A stretch of DNA of 64,000 bases from Caulobacter zeae (GTDB lineage: Bacteria > Pseudomonadota > Alphaproteobacteria > Caulobacterales > Caulobacteraceae): NCBI RefSeq assembly GCF_002858925.1, contig NZ_PJRS01000018.1:62001-126000 (forward strand), read 5' to 3'. Each line of letters opens with the position of its first letter. Position 1 is the first letter of the stretch. Positions 35,740 to 44,195 of this stretch are shown piece by piece. The translations under genes were made by a program, and so were the position numbers. The notes below the pieces were generated by a model. The model did not search any database, had not been told where the DNA came from, and saw only the letters and a list, made by a program, of their open reading frames with translations.

Positions 35740-35862
35740 CCTAATCGCCTCCCGGTCAAATCCAGCGCCGACCGGGGTAGGCGCGGGGCCCCCGGCTAGA
35801 AAGGCGGAAGTTCAGATCAATTGCTGTGCGGTCATTTCCGGCCGCCGGAGGACTTGCCTTCC

Positions 35863-37053
35863 ATGCCCCTCGACGCCGCTCCTCAAACCGCCGGTTTTGA
35901 CTGGAAAGACCCGCTCGCCCTCGACGCCCGCCTGACCGAGGACGAGCGCCTGATCCGCGACGCCGCCCGTGCCTATGCTCAGGAACAACTTCTGCCGCGC
36001 GTCGTCTCGGCCTATGCCGACGGCCGGTTCGACCGCGAGATCATGAAGGAAATGGGCGAGCTTGGCCTGCTGGGCTCGACCCTGCCGGAAGAGTACGGCG
36101 GCGCGGCCGTCAGCCACGTGGCCTACGGCCTCATCGCCGCCGAGATCGAAGCCGTCGATAGCGGCTATCGCTCGGCCATGAGCGTCCAGTCGTCGCTGGT
36201 GATGTATCCGATCTACGCCTTCGGCTCGGAAGAACAGAAGCGTGAGTGGCTGCCGGGCATGGCCCGCGGCGAACTGATCGGCTGTTTTGGTCTGACAGAG
36301 GCCGACGGGGGGTCGGATCCGGGCTCGATGCGCACCGTGGCCCGCAAGGTCGACGGCGGCTACGTGCTCAACGGCGCCAAGATGTGGATCACCAACAGCC
36401 CGATCTCCGACGTGGCCCTGGTCTGGGCCAAGCTCGACGGCGAGATCCGCGGCTTCCTGGTCGAGCGCGGGACCGAGGGCTTCACCACCCCCAAGATCGA
36501 CGACAAGCTCAGCTTGCGCGCCTCGATCACCGGCGAGATCGTGCTGCAGGACGTGCGGGTGCCGGAAGACGCCATCCTGCCGAACGTGAAGGGCCTGCGC
36601 GGTCCGTTCTCTTGTCTCAACAAGGCTCGCTACGGCATCGCCTGGGGCGCGATGGGCGCGGCGCGCTTCTGCCTGGAGACCAGCGCGACCTATGTCGCCG
36701 ACCGCGTCGTCTTCGGCCGTCCGCTGGCCGCCCGCCAGCTGATCCAGAAGAAGCTGGCCGACATGCAGACCGAAATCGCGCTGGGCTTCGAAGGCGCCCT
36801 GGCGCTTGGCCGTCGCCTCGACGCCGGCGACTGGGTTCCGGAAGCCATCAGCCTGATGAAGCGCAACAACTGCGGCAAGGCCCTGGTCATCGCCCGCGAG
36901 GCCCGCGACATCCACGGCGGAGCCGGCATCTCCGGCGCCAGCCACGTCATGCGCCACGCCGCCAACCTCGAGACGGTCAACACCTACGAAGGCGCGGCCG
37001 ACGTCCACGCCCTGATCCTGGGCCGGGCGATCACCGGCCTGGCGGCCTTCTGA
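35863..37053 (+). CDS. gcdH: Glutaryl-CoA dehydrogenase
   Basis: 396 residues, FAD enzyme that oxidises and decarboxylates glutaryl-CoA to crotonyl-CoA. Glu96 and Arg103 ([17 protein letters not shown]) correspond to the residues that hold the distal carboxylate, and the catalytic base is Glu376 in [28 protein letters not shown] and KRNNCGKAL complete the signature. Start ATG at 35863 has GGAGG eleven bases upstream. It lies opposite the LeuC-type gene across a 120-base shared promoter region and is followed by an unknown gene. The carboxylate pocket means the substrate is a dicarboxylic acyl-CoA. Confidence 0.88.
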   Translation: MPLDAAPQTAGFDWKDPLALDARLTEDERLIRDAARAYAQEQLLPRVVSAYADGRFDREIMKEMGELGLLGSTLPEEYGGAAVSHVAYGLIAAEIEAVDSGYRSAMSVQSSLVMYPIYAFGSEEQKREWLPGMARGELIGCFGLTEADGGSDPGSMRTVARKVDGGYVLNGAKMWITNSPISDVALVWAKLDGEIRGFLVERGTEGFTTPKIDDKLSLRASITGEIVLQDVRVPEDAILPNVKGLRGPFSCLNKARYGIAWGAMGAARFCLETSATYVADRVVFGRPLAARQLIQKKLADMQTEIALGFEGALALGRRLDAGDWVPEAISLMKRNNCGKALVIAREARDIHGGAGISGASHVMRHAANLETVNTYEGAADVHALILGRAITGLAAF

Positions 37054-37064
37054 GGAGCGGGGCG

Positions 37065-37787
37065 ATGAAGCACCACACCATCCGCGGCAAGATCCTCTAC
37101 ACCTCGCGCAAGCCTGGTCGCGAAGGGCAGGAGCGGGGCCGCGAGCACTTCGCCATGACCCGACACACCGACGGCAAGGTGACGATCCGCGCCCAGTGCG
37201 AGATCGACGAGCCCGATCCCACCGTCCTGCGCGACGCCATCTATTCGCTGGACGAGCACGGCCGGCCGATGGACCTGCACCTGCGCCTGACGGTCGGCGA
37301 CCGGTTCATGGGTTCGGGCTGGTTCCGGTTCACCGAGGACTTCATCGAGTGCGAAAGCTACGGCCCGTCGATCGGCCGCCTGTCACAGAAGATGCCGACC
37401 AATGGCTTCTTCGACGGTTTCGGCACCCACCCGATCATCGGCGACGCCTATATCTGCAAGGTGATGGACGTCGCCAAGGGGCCGCACAAGCGCAAGCTTC
37501 GCATCTTCCTGCCGTCCGTCGACCACCGGGGCGCCACCCCGCCGCAGATCGTCGAGAGCAGCATCACGCTGGAATATGTCGGCGAGGAAGAGACCACGAC
37601 CCCGGCCGGAACCTTCGCCTGCCGACGCTTCCGCTTCCTCGGCGAGGACGGCGGCATGGTCAGCAAGGACGGCGAGCACCCGACCTACGACATGTGGGTC
37701 ACAGCCGACGAACACTCGCTGTTCGTCAAGGGCGGTGTCGGGGGCTACATGCAGACCTGGTACGAGCTGGTGGAGTTGGAGCGGTAG
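37065..37787 (+). CDS. Hypothetical protein downstream of gcdH
   Basis: 240 residues, start ATG at 37065 after GAGGAGCGG, eleven bases past the gcdH stop, so probably one operon. The sequence alternates charged and beta-prone stretches (KVTIRAQCEIDEP, GRPMDLHLRLTVGDRFMGSG, SSITLEYVGEEETTTPAGTF) with no signal peptide or membrane helix. The PAGTFACRRFRF turn loosely recalls beta-sandwich domains such as DUF3108; I do not assign a function. Confidence 0.75.
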   Translation: MKHHTIRGKILYTSRKPGREGQERGREHFAMTRHTDGKVTIRAQCEIDEPDPTVLRDAIYSLDEHGRPMDLHLRLTVGDRFMGSGWFRFTEDFIECESYGPSIGRLSQKMPTNGFFDGFGTHPIIGDAYICKVMDVAKGPHKRKLRIFLPSVDHRGATPPQIVESSITLEYVGEEETTTPAGTFACRRFRFLGEDGGMVSKDGEHPTYDMWVTADEHSLFVKGGVGGYMQTWYELVELER

Positions 37788-37804
37788 GGGGCTGGAAACC
37801 AAAT

Positions 37805-37825
37805 CCCTCTCTCGATGAGAGAGGG
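37805..37825. terminator. Hairpin between the gcdH unit and the crotonase operon
   Basis: Arms CCCTCTCTC (37805-37813) and GAGAGAGGG (37817-37825) with a GAT loop, located between two converging genes. A likely two-way terminator or dispersed repeat. Confidence 0.6.
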
Positions 37826-37837
37826 GCGAAGGAGGGC

Positions 37838-38620
37838 TCACCGCTCGGGAAACACGGCTTTCCGCTTCTCTAGGAAAGCCGTGCGCCCCTCGATGAAGTC
37901 CGGCCCCGAAACCGACGCCACGAAGGCCGCGCGGGTCGTCGCGTCGTCCTCGACGGCGCCGGCCAGGATCGCCCGGATCGTCGCCTTGATCGCCCGGACC
38001 GTCACCTGGGACGCCGCCGCGATCTCGGCCGCCTTGGCGATCGCGGCCGCCGGAACATCGACTTCCACCGCGTCGATCAGACCAAGCCGCAGCGCTTCTT
38101 CGGCGCCCAGCAGCCGCCCCGTGAACAGGATGTCCTTGGCCGCCGAGGCGCCGACGGCGTCGACGAGGCGCTTGGTGTCTTCCAGGCTGTAGGTCAGGCC
38201 GAGCTTGGCGGGCGTAATGGCCAGGCGGGCGTCCGAAGCGGCAATCCGCAGGTCGCAGGCCAGGGCGACAGCTAGGCCGCCCCCGACACAGGCGCCCTCG
38301 ATGGCGGCCAGCACCGGCTTTTCCAGTCCCGCGATCGCACCGATCCCAGCGGCGATGGCGGCGTTGTAGTCGGCGGCGCTTTGCGGGGTCGCATAGACCG
38401 CCTCGAACTCGCCGATGTCGGCTCCGGCGGCGAAATGTCCGCCGCGCCCAGTCACGATCAGGACCTTGGCGTCCGAGGCGGCGAAGGCGGCGCAAGCGTC
38501 GGGCAAGGCGCGCCAAACGGCCAGAGAGATCGCATTGCGCTTGGCCGGACGGTCGAACGTCAGGGTGGCGATGTCGCCCTTGAGGGCCAGGGTCAGTGCG
38601 CCGTCGGCGAAGGCTGTCAT
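37838..38620 (-). CDS. Crotonase-fold enzyme with altered catalytic glutamates
   Basis: 260 residues of the enoyl-CoA hydratase/isomerase family. The oxyanion loops FAAGADIGEF (63-72) and IEGACVGGGLAVALACDLRI (108-126) are well formed. The two glutamates that make enoyl-CoA hydratases work are missing: the PE position is Ala138 (TPAKLGL) and the second is Asp163 (AAKDIL). It is therefore more likely an isomerase, decarboxylase or thioester hydrolase than a hydratase. Last gene of operon B; its start overlaps the amidase stop by four bases. Confidence 0.8.
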   Translation of the reverse strand: MTAFADGALTLALKGDIATLTFDRPAKRNAISLAVWRALPDACAAFAASDAKVLIVTGRGGHFAAGADIGEFEAVYATPQSAADYNAAIAAGIGAIAGLEKPVLAAIEGACVGGGLAVALACDLRIAASDARLAITPAKLGLTYSLEDTKRLVDAVGASAAKDILFTGRLLGAEEALRLGLIDAVEVDVPAAAIAKAAEIAAASQVTVRAIKATIRAILAGAVEDDATTRAAFVASVSGPDFIEGRTAFLEKRKAVFPER

Positions 38621-39948
38621 CGGAAGGCCTCGGGAACGGTCGGCGGCGACAGGGTTTCGCTCAGGCGCTTGGCCAGGGCCTGGGTAGGGCCGTCGGTCAT
38701 ACCGATCACCTGCAGCGATAGCGGCAAGCCATCGGCCTCGCCGCTGGGCAGGGCGAAGGCCGGTGCGCCCAGCACGTTGCCCAGCGCCGTCAGGTCGGCC
38801 TGGCCCGCCGGAACGGCTGCGCCGAAGGCGAAGGCCTGTTGAGGCGTGGTCGGCGTAAGAAATCCGGCATATGTATTTGTCGACGCGTGGATTTTTCGCT
38901 TCGTTTCATCAATCAGGCGATAGGCCTCGGCCAGCTTGGCGGGCGTCTGTCGTGCGCCCCAGGCCAGCAGCGAGCGCAGCTCCCGCGTGAAGCCTTCGGG
39001 ATCCAGAGCCAGGGCGCGGCGGTGCTCGTTCCCGCCTTCGACCTCGCTGATCAGCAGGCCCGCCCGGCGCAGGGCGCCCAGGTCCAGGTCGTCGATCCGC
39101 ACCCGCTCGAGCCGCCAGCCCGCGGCAGTCATACCGTCCAGCGTTCGGGCGAAGCCCTCGGCCACCGCCGGTTCCAGCGTGGCCAGGCCGTCGAGATCGA
39201 GCACGGCCAGCGCCCGCTGGTCCGGCGCGGCGGTGTTCGCGACGCCGCAGGCCTGGGCGACCAGCGCCGCGTCTTCGACCGAGCGCGCGTGGACGCCGAC
39301 GTGATCCAGCGTCCAGGACAGGGCCGTGACGCCGTCGGTCGGGATCGCGCCCAGCGCCGGCTTGTAGCCCACGACACCGCAGTAGGATGACGGCAGCCGC
39401 ACGCTGCCCATGGTGTCGGTGCCCAGCGCAGCGGCGCACAGCCCCGCCGCCACGGCCGCCGCCGAGCCGCCCGACGATCCGCCGGGGGTGAAGCCGGCCC
39501 GGTGCGGGTTCTCGCAGCGGCCCAGGAAGGCGTTGTCGTTGGTCGCGCCCAGCGCGGCCTCGTGCATGTTCAGCGTGCCCAGGATCACCGCGCCGGCGGC
39601 CCGCAGTCGGGCCACGCAGGCGGCGTCGGCCGGCGCGATGTTGCGGGCGTAGGCCTTGATCCCGGCGGTATGGGCCAGGCCCTCGACGGCGATGTTGGCC
39701 TTCACCGCGATCGGCGCGCCGTCGATCGGCGACAGCGGCTGGCCCGCGGTCCAGCGTCTGGCGCTGGCCCGGGCCTCGGCGCGGGCGCCGGCCGCATCGA
39801 GTTCGACCACGGCGTTGATGGCCGGGTTCAGCCGCTCGATCCGGGCCAGGTAGGCTTCGGTCACGTCGACCGGGCTGGCGCCGGCCGCATAGAGGGCCGG
39901 CAGGCCCGCCACGCCCGCCGCGACGATGGGGTCGGAAAAGCCCGCCAC
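38617..39948 (-). CDS. Amidase signature family amidohydrolase
   Basis: 443 residues. Catalytic triad Lys83 (VKANI), cis-Ser in GGSSGGSAAA (about 158-159) and nucleophile Ser182 (TDTMGSVR). It hydrolyses a carboxamide to acid and ammonia. In the operon it follows the ligase gene by a single base and precedes the crotonase. Substrate not given by sequence; in this cluster a half-amide left after ring opening by the PuuE-like enzymes is attractive. Confidence 0.85.
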   Translation of the reverse strand: MAGFSDPIVAAGVAGLPALYAAGASPVDVTEAYLARIERLNPAINAVVELDAAGARAEARASARRWTAGQPLSPIDGAPIAVKANIAVEGLAHTAGIKAYARNIAPADAACVARLRAAGAVILGTLNMHEAALGATNDNAFLGRCENPHRAGFTPGGSSGGSAAAVAAGLCAAALGTDTMGSVRLPSSYCGVVGYKPALGAIPTDGVTALSWTLDHVGVHARSVEDAALVAQACGVANTAAPDQRALAVLDLDGLATLEPAVAEGFARTLDGMTAAGWRLERVRIDDLDLGALRRAGLLISEVEGGNEHRRALALDPEGFTRELRSLLAWGARQTPAKLAEAYRLIDETKRKIHASTNTYAGFLTPTTPQQAFAFGAAVPAGQADLTALGNVLGAPAFALPSGEADGLPLSLQVIGMTDGPTQALAKRLSETLSPPTVPEAFR

Positions 39949-39949
39949 C

Positions 39950-41347
39950 TCAGTAGCGCTCGTCGATCAGGCGGATCGGCTTCTGGCGCACGTCGATCTG
40001 GGTGAGGCCCGCCGTTGCGCCCTTGGGGGCCAGCTCGACCTCGACCTCGATGCCGATCTTGCGCTTGAGGACTTCGCCGTAGAAGGCGGCGATATCGCGC
40101 CATTCGGCCGTGTCGGCCGTGGTCTCTGCGGTGACGGCGAAGCTGTCGCGGCCCGTCGCATCGCGGCGCGCGCGGCAGATGAACTCGCCCGCGAAGGCCG
40201 GCGCGTGCTCCAGCATCGCTCCCACGCCCTGCGGGAAGATGTTGATCCCGCGGATCTTGACCATGTTGTCCGAGCGCCCGAGGAAGCCCTCGACCCGCTG
40301 GAACACCACGTCGATCGAAGACGGCCTGGGGATCGCCCGGGTCACGTCGTGGGTGTTGAAGCGGATCAGCGGATAGAGGTCGTCCTTGAAGAGGCACGTG
40401 ACGACCATGTCCCCCAGTTCGCCTGGGGCGACGGCCGCGCCGGTGTCTATGTCGCAGATCTCCAGGTAGTGGGCGTCCTCGTGCACGTAGAGGCCGTCCC
40501 GGTCGGGGCCTTCGCCGGCGATCAGGCCGGTGTCGCCCACGCCGTACCAGTCGAAGCACTTGGCGCCGCCCCAGGCCTTCTCCATCGCCGCCCGGTCCTC
40601 GCGGCCCAGGTGCGCCGAGATCAGCCGCACGGGGATGTCGCGGCCAGGCTCGATGCCCATCTCGACGGCCGTGTCGGCCAGCTTCTTCAGGTAGTCGCCG
40701 AAGCCCACCAATACGGTGGCGCCGAAGCGTTTCATCACCTCGACCTGCTGGGCCGAGCGGGTCTCGACCCCGGTGCCGGCCGACAGGAAGACGGCGCTGG
40801 TCCAGCGGGTGACCGCCTCGCGCACATAGTGGCCGCCGTTGATCATGCCGTGGCCGTAGACTGAGTGGACCACGTCGTCTGGAGCCAGCCCCTGAAACTG
40901 GTAGTTGCGGGCCAGCAGCAGGTTCTGCACCTCGCGGCTCTTGGGCCCGAACAGCAGCACCTGGGGCGACCCCGTGGTGCCCGAGGTGGTGTGCAGCATC
41001 ACCGGCGGACGCTGGCCGTCCGGATAGCCCTCGAAGCCGGCGAAGTCGCCAAAGGGCGGATTGCGCTCCAGCGAGGCCATGATGTCGGATTTGTCGAAGC
41101 TGGGCAGGCGCGACAGGTCATCCAGCGAGCGGATGTCGCCGGGCTGGATCCCGGCCTCGCCCCACAGGCGCTGGTAGAAGGGCGTCTTCCAGGCGCGGTC
41201 GACGCAGCGCAGGAAAAGGCGGTTCTGCCGCGCGCGCAGCTCGTCGCGGCTGGTGGTGGTGGCGAAGCGCGTGAAGGCCTCGCCGATCGGATGGTCGGCG
41301 ACGATGGCCGGGTAGTCGAGCGACTGCCAGTAGGTCTGGTGGGACAT
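39950..41347 (-). CDS. Phenylacetate-CoA ligase-like acyl-CoA synthetase
   Basis: 465 residues of the adenylate-forming (ANL) superfamily, PaaK-like branch. P-loop TSGTTGSP at 121-128, DWYGVGDTG adenylate region, LIRFNTHDVT and NMVKIRGINIFPQGV at the hinge. The protein activates an acid with ATP and CoA. Start ATG at 41347 has AAGG six bases upstream. It is 17 bases after the MmgE/PrpD gene and followed at once by the amidase, so it is in operon B. Confidence 0.8.
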   Translation of the reverse strand: MSHQTYWQSLDYPAIVADHPIGEAFTRFATTTSRDELRARQNRLFLRCVDRAWKTPFYQRLWGEAGIQPGDIRSLDDLSRLPSFDKSDIMASLERNPPFGDFAGFEGYPDGQRPPVMLHTTSGTTGSPQVLLFGPKSREVQNLLLARNYQFQGLAPDDVVHSVYGHGMINGGHYVREAVTRWTSAVFLSAGTGVETRSAQQVEVMKRFGATVLVGFGDYLKKLADTAVEMGIEPGRDIPVRLISAHLGREDRAAMEKAWGGAKCFDWYGVGDTGLIAGEGPDRDGLYVHEDAHYLEICDIDTGAAVAPGELGDMVVTCLFKDDLYPLIRFNTHDVTRAIPRPSSIDVVFQRVEGFLGRSDNMVKIRGINIFPQGVGAMLEHAPAFAGEFICRARRDATGRDSFAVTAETTADTAEWRDIAAFYGEVLKRKIGIEVEVELAPKGATAGLTQIDVRQKPIRLIDERY

Positions 41348-41364
41348 GGATAACCTTGGGGAGC

Positions 41365-42723
41365 TCAGCCGCCGCTGGCGAGGAGGAAGGCCTCGCGGGC
41401 GTCGGCCAGGGTGTCGAAGCGGTCGAAGAGGTCGGTCAGCTGGGCGTGGACGGCCTCCATACCGACGAAGGCCAAGCACGAGCGGGCCTTGTCCAGGTGC
41501 TCGTCGCGGCTCATCGGGAAGTCGGGCGAGCCGAGCTGGGACGTGACGTCGAGCACGATCTCGCGGCCGTCTTTCAGGCGGGCGACGGCGCGGGCCGGCA
41601 CGAACGCGGCGGGATCGGGATTGCCGTCGCTCTCGACGACGATGCGGGCGGCCAGGGCCAGCACGTCCGGCTCGTTCAGGCGCTCACTGGTGTAGTCGTC
41701 CAAGCCGACGCGGCCGCGGGTCAGCATGACGGCGGCCAGATAGGGCAGGCACAGGCGGGCGTAGGCGGTGTCCATCTCCGGCTTGGCGACGCGCCCCACC
41801 AGATGGCGGATCAGCGGTGGGGCCGAATAGGTCAGGCTGTCGAGATCGCCGGGACCCACGCCATGCTCGTTAGCCAAGGTGCGCACCGCCACCAGTCCGC
41901 CGTGGCAGGCGCGTCCGGTGGGGAAGGGCTTGCAGGCGACCTCGGCGATGCGGCGGCGGTCCTTCAGATCGGCCAGCACGGGCGCGAGGTCGAACCCGGC
42001 CTCGAACAGCGGCAGGTAGCCGAACGGTCCCTCCAGCCAGTCGCGTGGCCCGGGCAGGCCGGCCTGCGCGACGTCGATCGCCTGCAAGGCTGAGCGGGCG
42101 GCGGCGGCGACCTGGACGGGCAGGGCGGGCTTGCCTTCGGTGTGGGCCTGCATCGTGCCGCTGCTGAAAGCCAGGGCATAGCCCATGGCGTCCATCGCCG
42201 TCTCGCGCGGCAGGCGCTTGAGCCGAGCCAGGGCCGCCGTCGCCCCGAATACTCCCGCGGTCGCCGGCCGGAAGAAGCGCAAGGGCGTCGTTGCAGCGAC
42301 CCCCAGCGCGATGGCGACGTCCACGCCGGCCACCATGGCCGCCAGCACTTCCTCGCCGCTGTAGGGGGGCGAGCGGTCCAGCTCGGCGATCAGGGCCGGC
42401 ACGATGGTCGGCAGCGGGTGCAGAACGGCCTTCTCGTGGACGGAGTCGTATTCCTGGCCGTGCAGCTGGAAGGCGTTGACGAAGGCCGCCTGGGCCGGCG
42501 GCAGGCGCACGCCCGGGCGGCCGAGAACGAGACCGGTCCCGATGTCTCCTCCCCAGCCGCGCGCGGCCGTTAGAATGGCGTCGGAGTAGGCGGCCCCGGC
42601 GCCGGCCGCGCCCACGGCTACCGCGTCGTGCAGCAGCCGGCGGGCGTCGGCCTGCACGGCGTCGGGCAGGGCGTCCCAGCGCAGGGAAAGGGCGTGGTCG
42701 ACAAGGGCTTGCGCGGCGATCAT
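41365..42723 (-). CDS. MmgE/PrpD family protein
   Basis: 452 residues. The family includes 2-methylcitrate dehydratase, cis-aconitate decarboxylase and iminodisuccinate epimerase, which act on tricarboxylates or dicarboxylates without a metal cluster. Typical text: HGQEYDSVHEKAVLHPLPTI-type region (about 85-104), CKPFPTGRACHGGLVA near 260-275, and the C-terminal LLASGG. First gene of operon B. A dehydratase or epimerase for a branched dicarboxylate fits the surroundings. Confidence 0.8.
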   Translation of the reverse strand: MIAAQALVDHALSLRWDALPDAVQADARRLLHDAVAVGAAGAGAAYSDAILTAARGWGGDIGTGLVLGRPGVRLPPAQAAFVNAFQLHGQEYDSVHEKAVLHPLPTIVPALIAELDRSPPYSGEEVLAAMVAGVDVAIALGVAATTPLRFFRPATAGVFGATAALARLKRLPRETAMDAMGYALAFSSGTMQAHTEGKPALPVQVAAAARSALQAIDVAQAGLPGPRDWLEGPFGYLPLFEAGFDLAPVLADLKDRRRIAEVACKPFPTGRACHGGLVAVRTLANEHGVGPGDLDSLTYSAPPLIRHLVGRVAKPEMDTAYARLCLPYLAAVMLTRGRVGLDDYTSERLNEPDVLALAARIVVESDGNPDPAAFVPARAVARLKDGREIVLDVTSQLGSPDFPMSRDEHLDKARSCLAFVGMEAVHAQLTDLFDRFDTLADAREAFLLASGG

Positions 42724-42866
42724 GCGGCGACGCTAGCAGCGGCGCCCGCCGCTCTTTGGCGCGGCGTTCGGGTTTGCGCGCACAGCGGACAACGGCGCGG
42801 CTGTCCGCCAGTCGAGCAAACGCGAAATCCCCGTCACGCATCGCGTGGACGCGTTCAGCCTTCCGT

Positions 42867-42897
42867 TCGCGGACCTTCCGGGGGGAACGGTCCGCGA
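42867..42897. promoter_or_regulatory. Inverted repeat upstream of operon B and a small ORF
   Basis: Perfect 9-bp arms TCGCGGACC and GGTCCGCGA separated by 13 bases, in the region between the MmgE/PrpD and CaiB/BaiF genes. Could be an operator or an mRNA hairpin; nothing more is visible. Confidence 0.3.
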
Positions 42898-42912
42898 TGC
42901 AGGAGAGCCGCC

Positions 42913-43014
42913 ATGCTGATGCGTGTTCTGTTGTTGCTGACCAGCGCGTTCTTGCTGATGGAGGCCGGGCCGATGCTGCTGGCCCAGATGGAGCGCGAGC
43001 GGACGGGTTCCTGA
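42913..43014 (+). CDS. Possible small membrane protein (33 residues)
   Basis: Open frame of 33 codons starting at ATG 42913 with GGAG six bases upstream. The protein (starting MLMRVLLLLTSAFLLMEAG) is a single hydrophobic helix followed by a charged tail ERERTGS. It stands alone between two leftward operons. No homologue recognised. The ribosome site and hydrophobic character make a real small protein plausible, not certain. Confidence 0.4.
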   Translation: MLMRVLLLLTSAFLLMEAGPMLLAQMERERTGS

Positions 43015-43085
43015 CGTCTTCCTCTTCCAACTTGCTCGTCGTCCTGGCGCTCTGGCTGGGACGACAAGCTTTTGGAAGGGGGAGG

Positions 43086-44195
43086 CTATCGGCCCCGCCA
43101 CCCCGCCGGACCCGCGCCCAGGACAGGCGGAACCGGGTCGATGATCGCCGGTTCATGGCTGAACAGGATCGGCGTGCCGACGATCTCGTTGCCGTCGACG
43201 TCGCGCGACAGCATGCCCCGCGCGGCCATGGCTGGATCCTCGAAGGCTTCTTTCAAGGTGCGCACGGGCGCGAAGCAGACGTCGCGGCCCTCGAACCAGG
43301 CCTCCCATTCGGCCCGCGTCTTGGTGACGAAGGCTTCGCGCAGGAAAGCGCGCAGAGGCTCCTGGCCGGGGCCGGGTTGCAGCTCGGCATAGGGGAGGAG
43401 GTCGAGGCGGTCGAGGCCAGCCAGAAGGTTGCGGGCGAACTTCACCTCGGACCCGCCCAGGCAGATCCACTGGCCATCGGCGCACTCATAGAGGCCGTAC
43501 ATGGCGTTGCCGCCCCACGAGCGCTCGTCTTTCGGAACGTGGGCCTCGCCGGTCGCGAAGATCTTGCCGGTGACGTTGGGCGTCCAGGCCAGCAGGCTGT
43601 CGTACATGGCCACGTCCAGGTAGTCGCCTTGGCCGGTCTTCTCGCGCCGGAGCAGGGCCATCAGCACGCCCGACAGCGCCGTAAGGCTGGCCAGGGCGTC
43701 GGCGACCGGCATGTTCGGCGGGGTCGGCTTGCCGTCGAAGCCTTCGCTCAAGGAAACCATGCCGGCCAGGGCCTGCACCGCGATGTCGTGTGCGGGCCGG
43801 TCGCGATAGGGTCCTGTTTGCCCGAAAGCCGAGATTGCCACATAGACGATGCCCGGATTGCGCGCCTTCACGGCCTCGTAGTCGAAACCCAGCCGCTGGA
43901 TGACGCCGGGCCGGAAGGCCTCGACCACCACGTCGGCCTCGGCGGCCAGGTCGAGCAGTAGGGCGCGGCCCTCGGCCGACTTGAGGTCGACCTGGATGCT
44001 GCGCTTGCCGCGGCTGGTGTTGCGAAACCAGACGCTCGCGCCGTTCTTGCGATAGCCGATCTCGCGGGCCGGATCGCCTTCGCCGGGCGGCTCGATCTTC
44101 AGCACGTCCGCGCCGTGGTCGGCCATCATCAGGGTCAGCATCGGCCCCGGCAGGAAGAACGACAGGTCGAGAACGCGGACGCCTTCCAGCTTCAC
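43086..44195 (-). CDS. CaiB/BaiF family CoA-transferase (copy 1)
   Basis: 369 residues, class III CoA-transferase. Landmarks: nucleophilic Asp137 (RPAHDIAVQALAG), GVRVLDLSFFLPGPM at the start, NTSRGKRSIQVDLKS near 59-72, GNAMYGLYECADGQWICLG and RDVCFAPVRTLKEAF. It moves CoA from an acyl-CoA donor onto a carboxylic acid. Last gene of operon A; its start lies in the stop of copy 2 (four-base overlap). Donor and acceptor are unknown. Confidence 0.85.
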   Translation of the reverse strand: MKLEGVRVLDLSFFLPGPMLTLMMADHGADVLKIEPPGEGDPAREIGYRKNGASVWFRNTSRGKRSIQVDLKSAEGRALLLDLAAEADVVVEAFRPGVIQRLGFDYEAVKARNPGIVYVAISAFGQTGPYRDRPAHDIAVQALAGMVSLSEGFDGKPTPPNMPVADALASLTALSGVLMALLRREKTGQGDYLDVAMYDSLLAWTPNVTGKIFATGEAHVPKDERSWGGNAMYGLYECADGQWICLGGSEVKFARNLLAGLDRLDLLPYAELQPGPGQEPLRAFLREAFVTKTRAEWEAWFEGRDVCFAPVRTLKEAFEDPAMAARGMLSRDVDGNEIVGTPILFSHEPAIIDPVPPVLGAGPAGWRGR

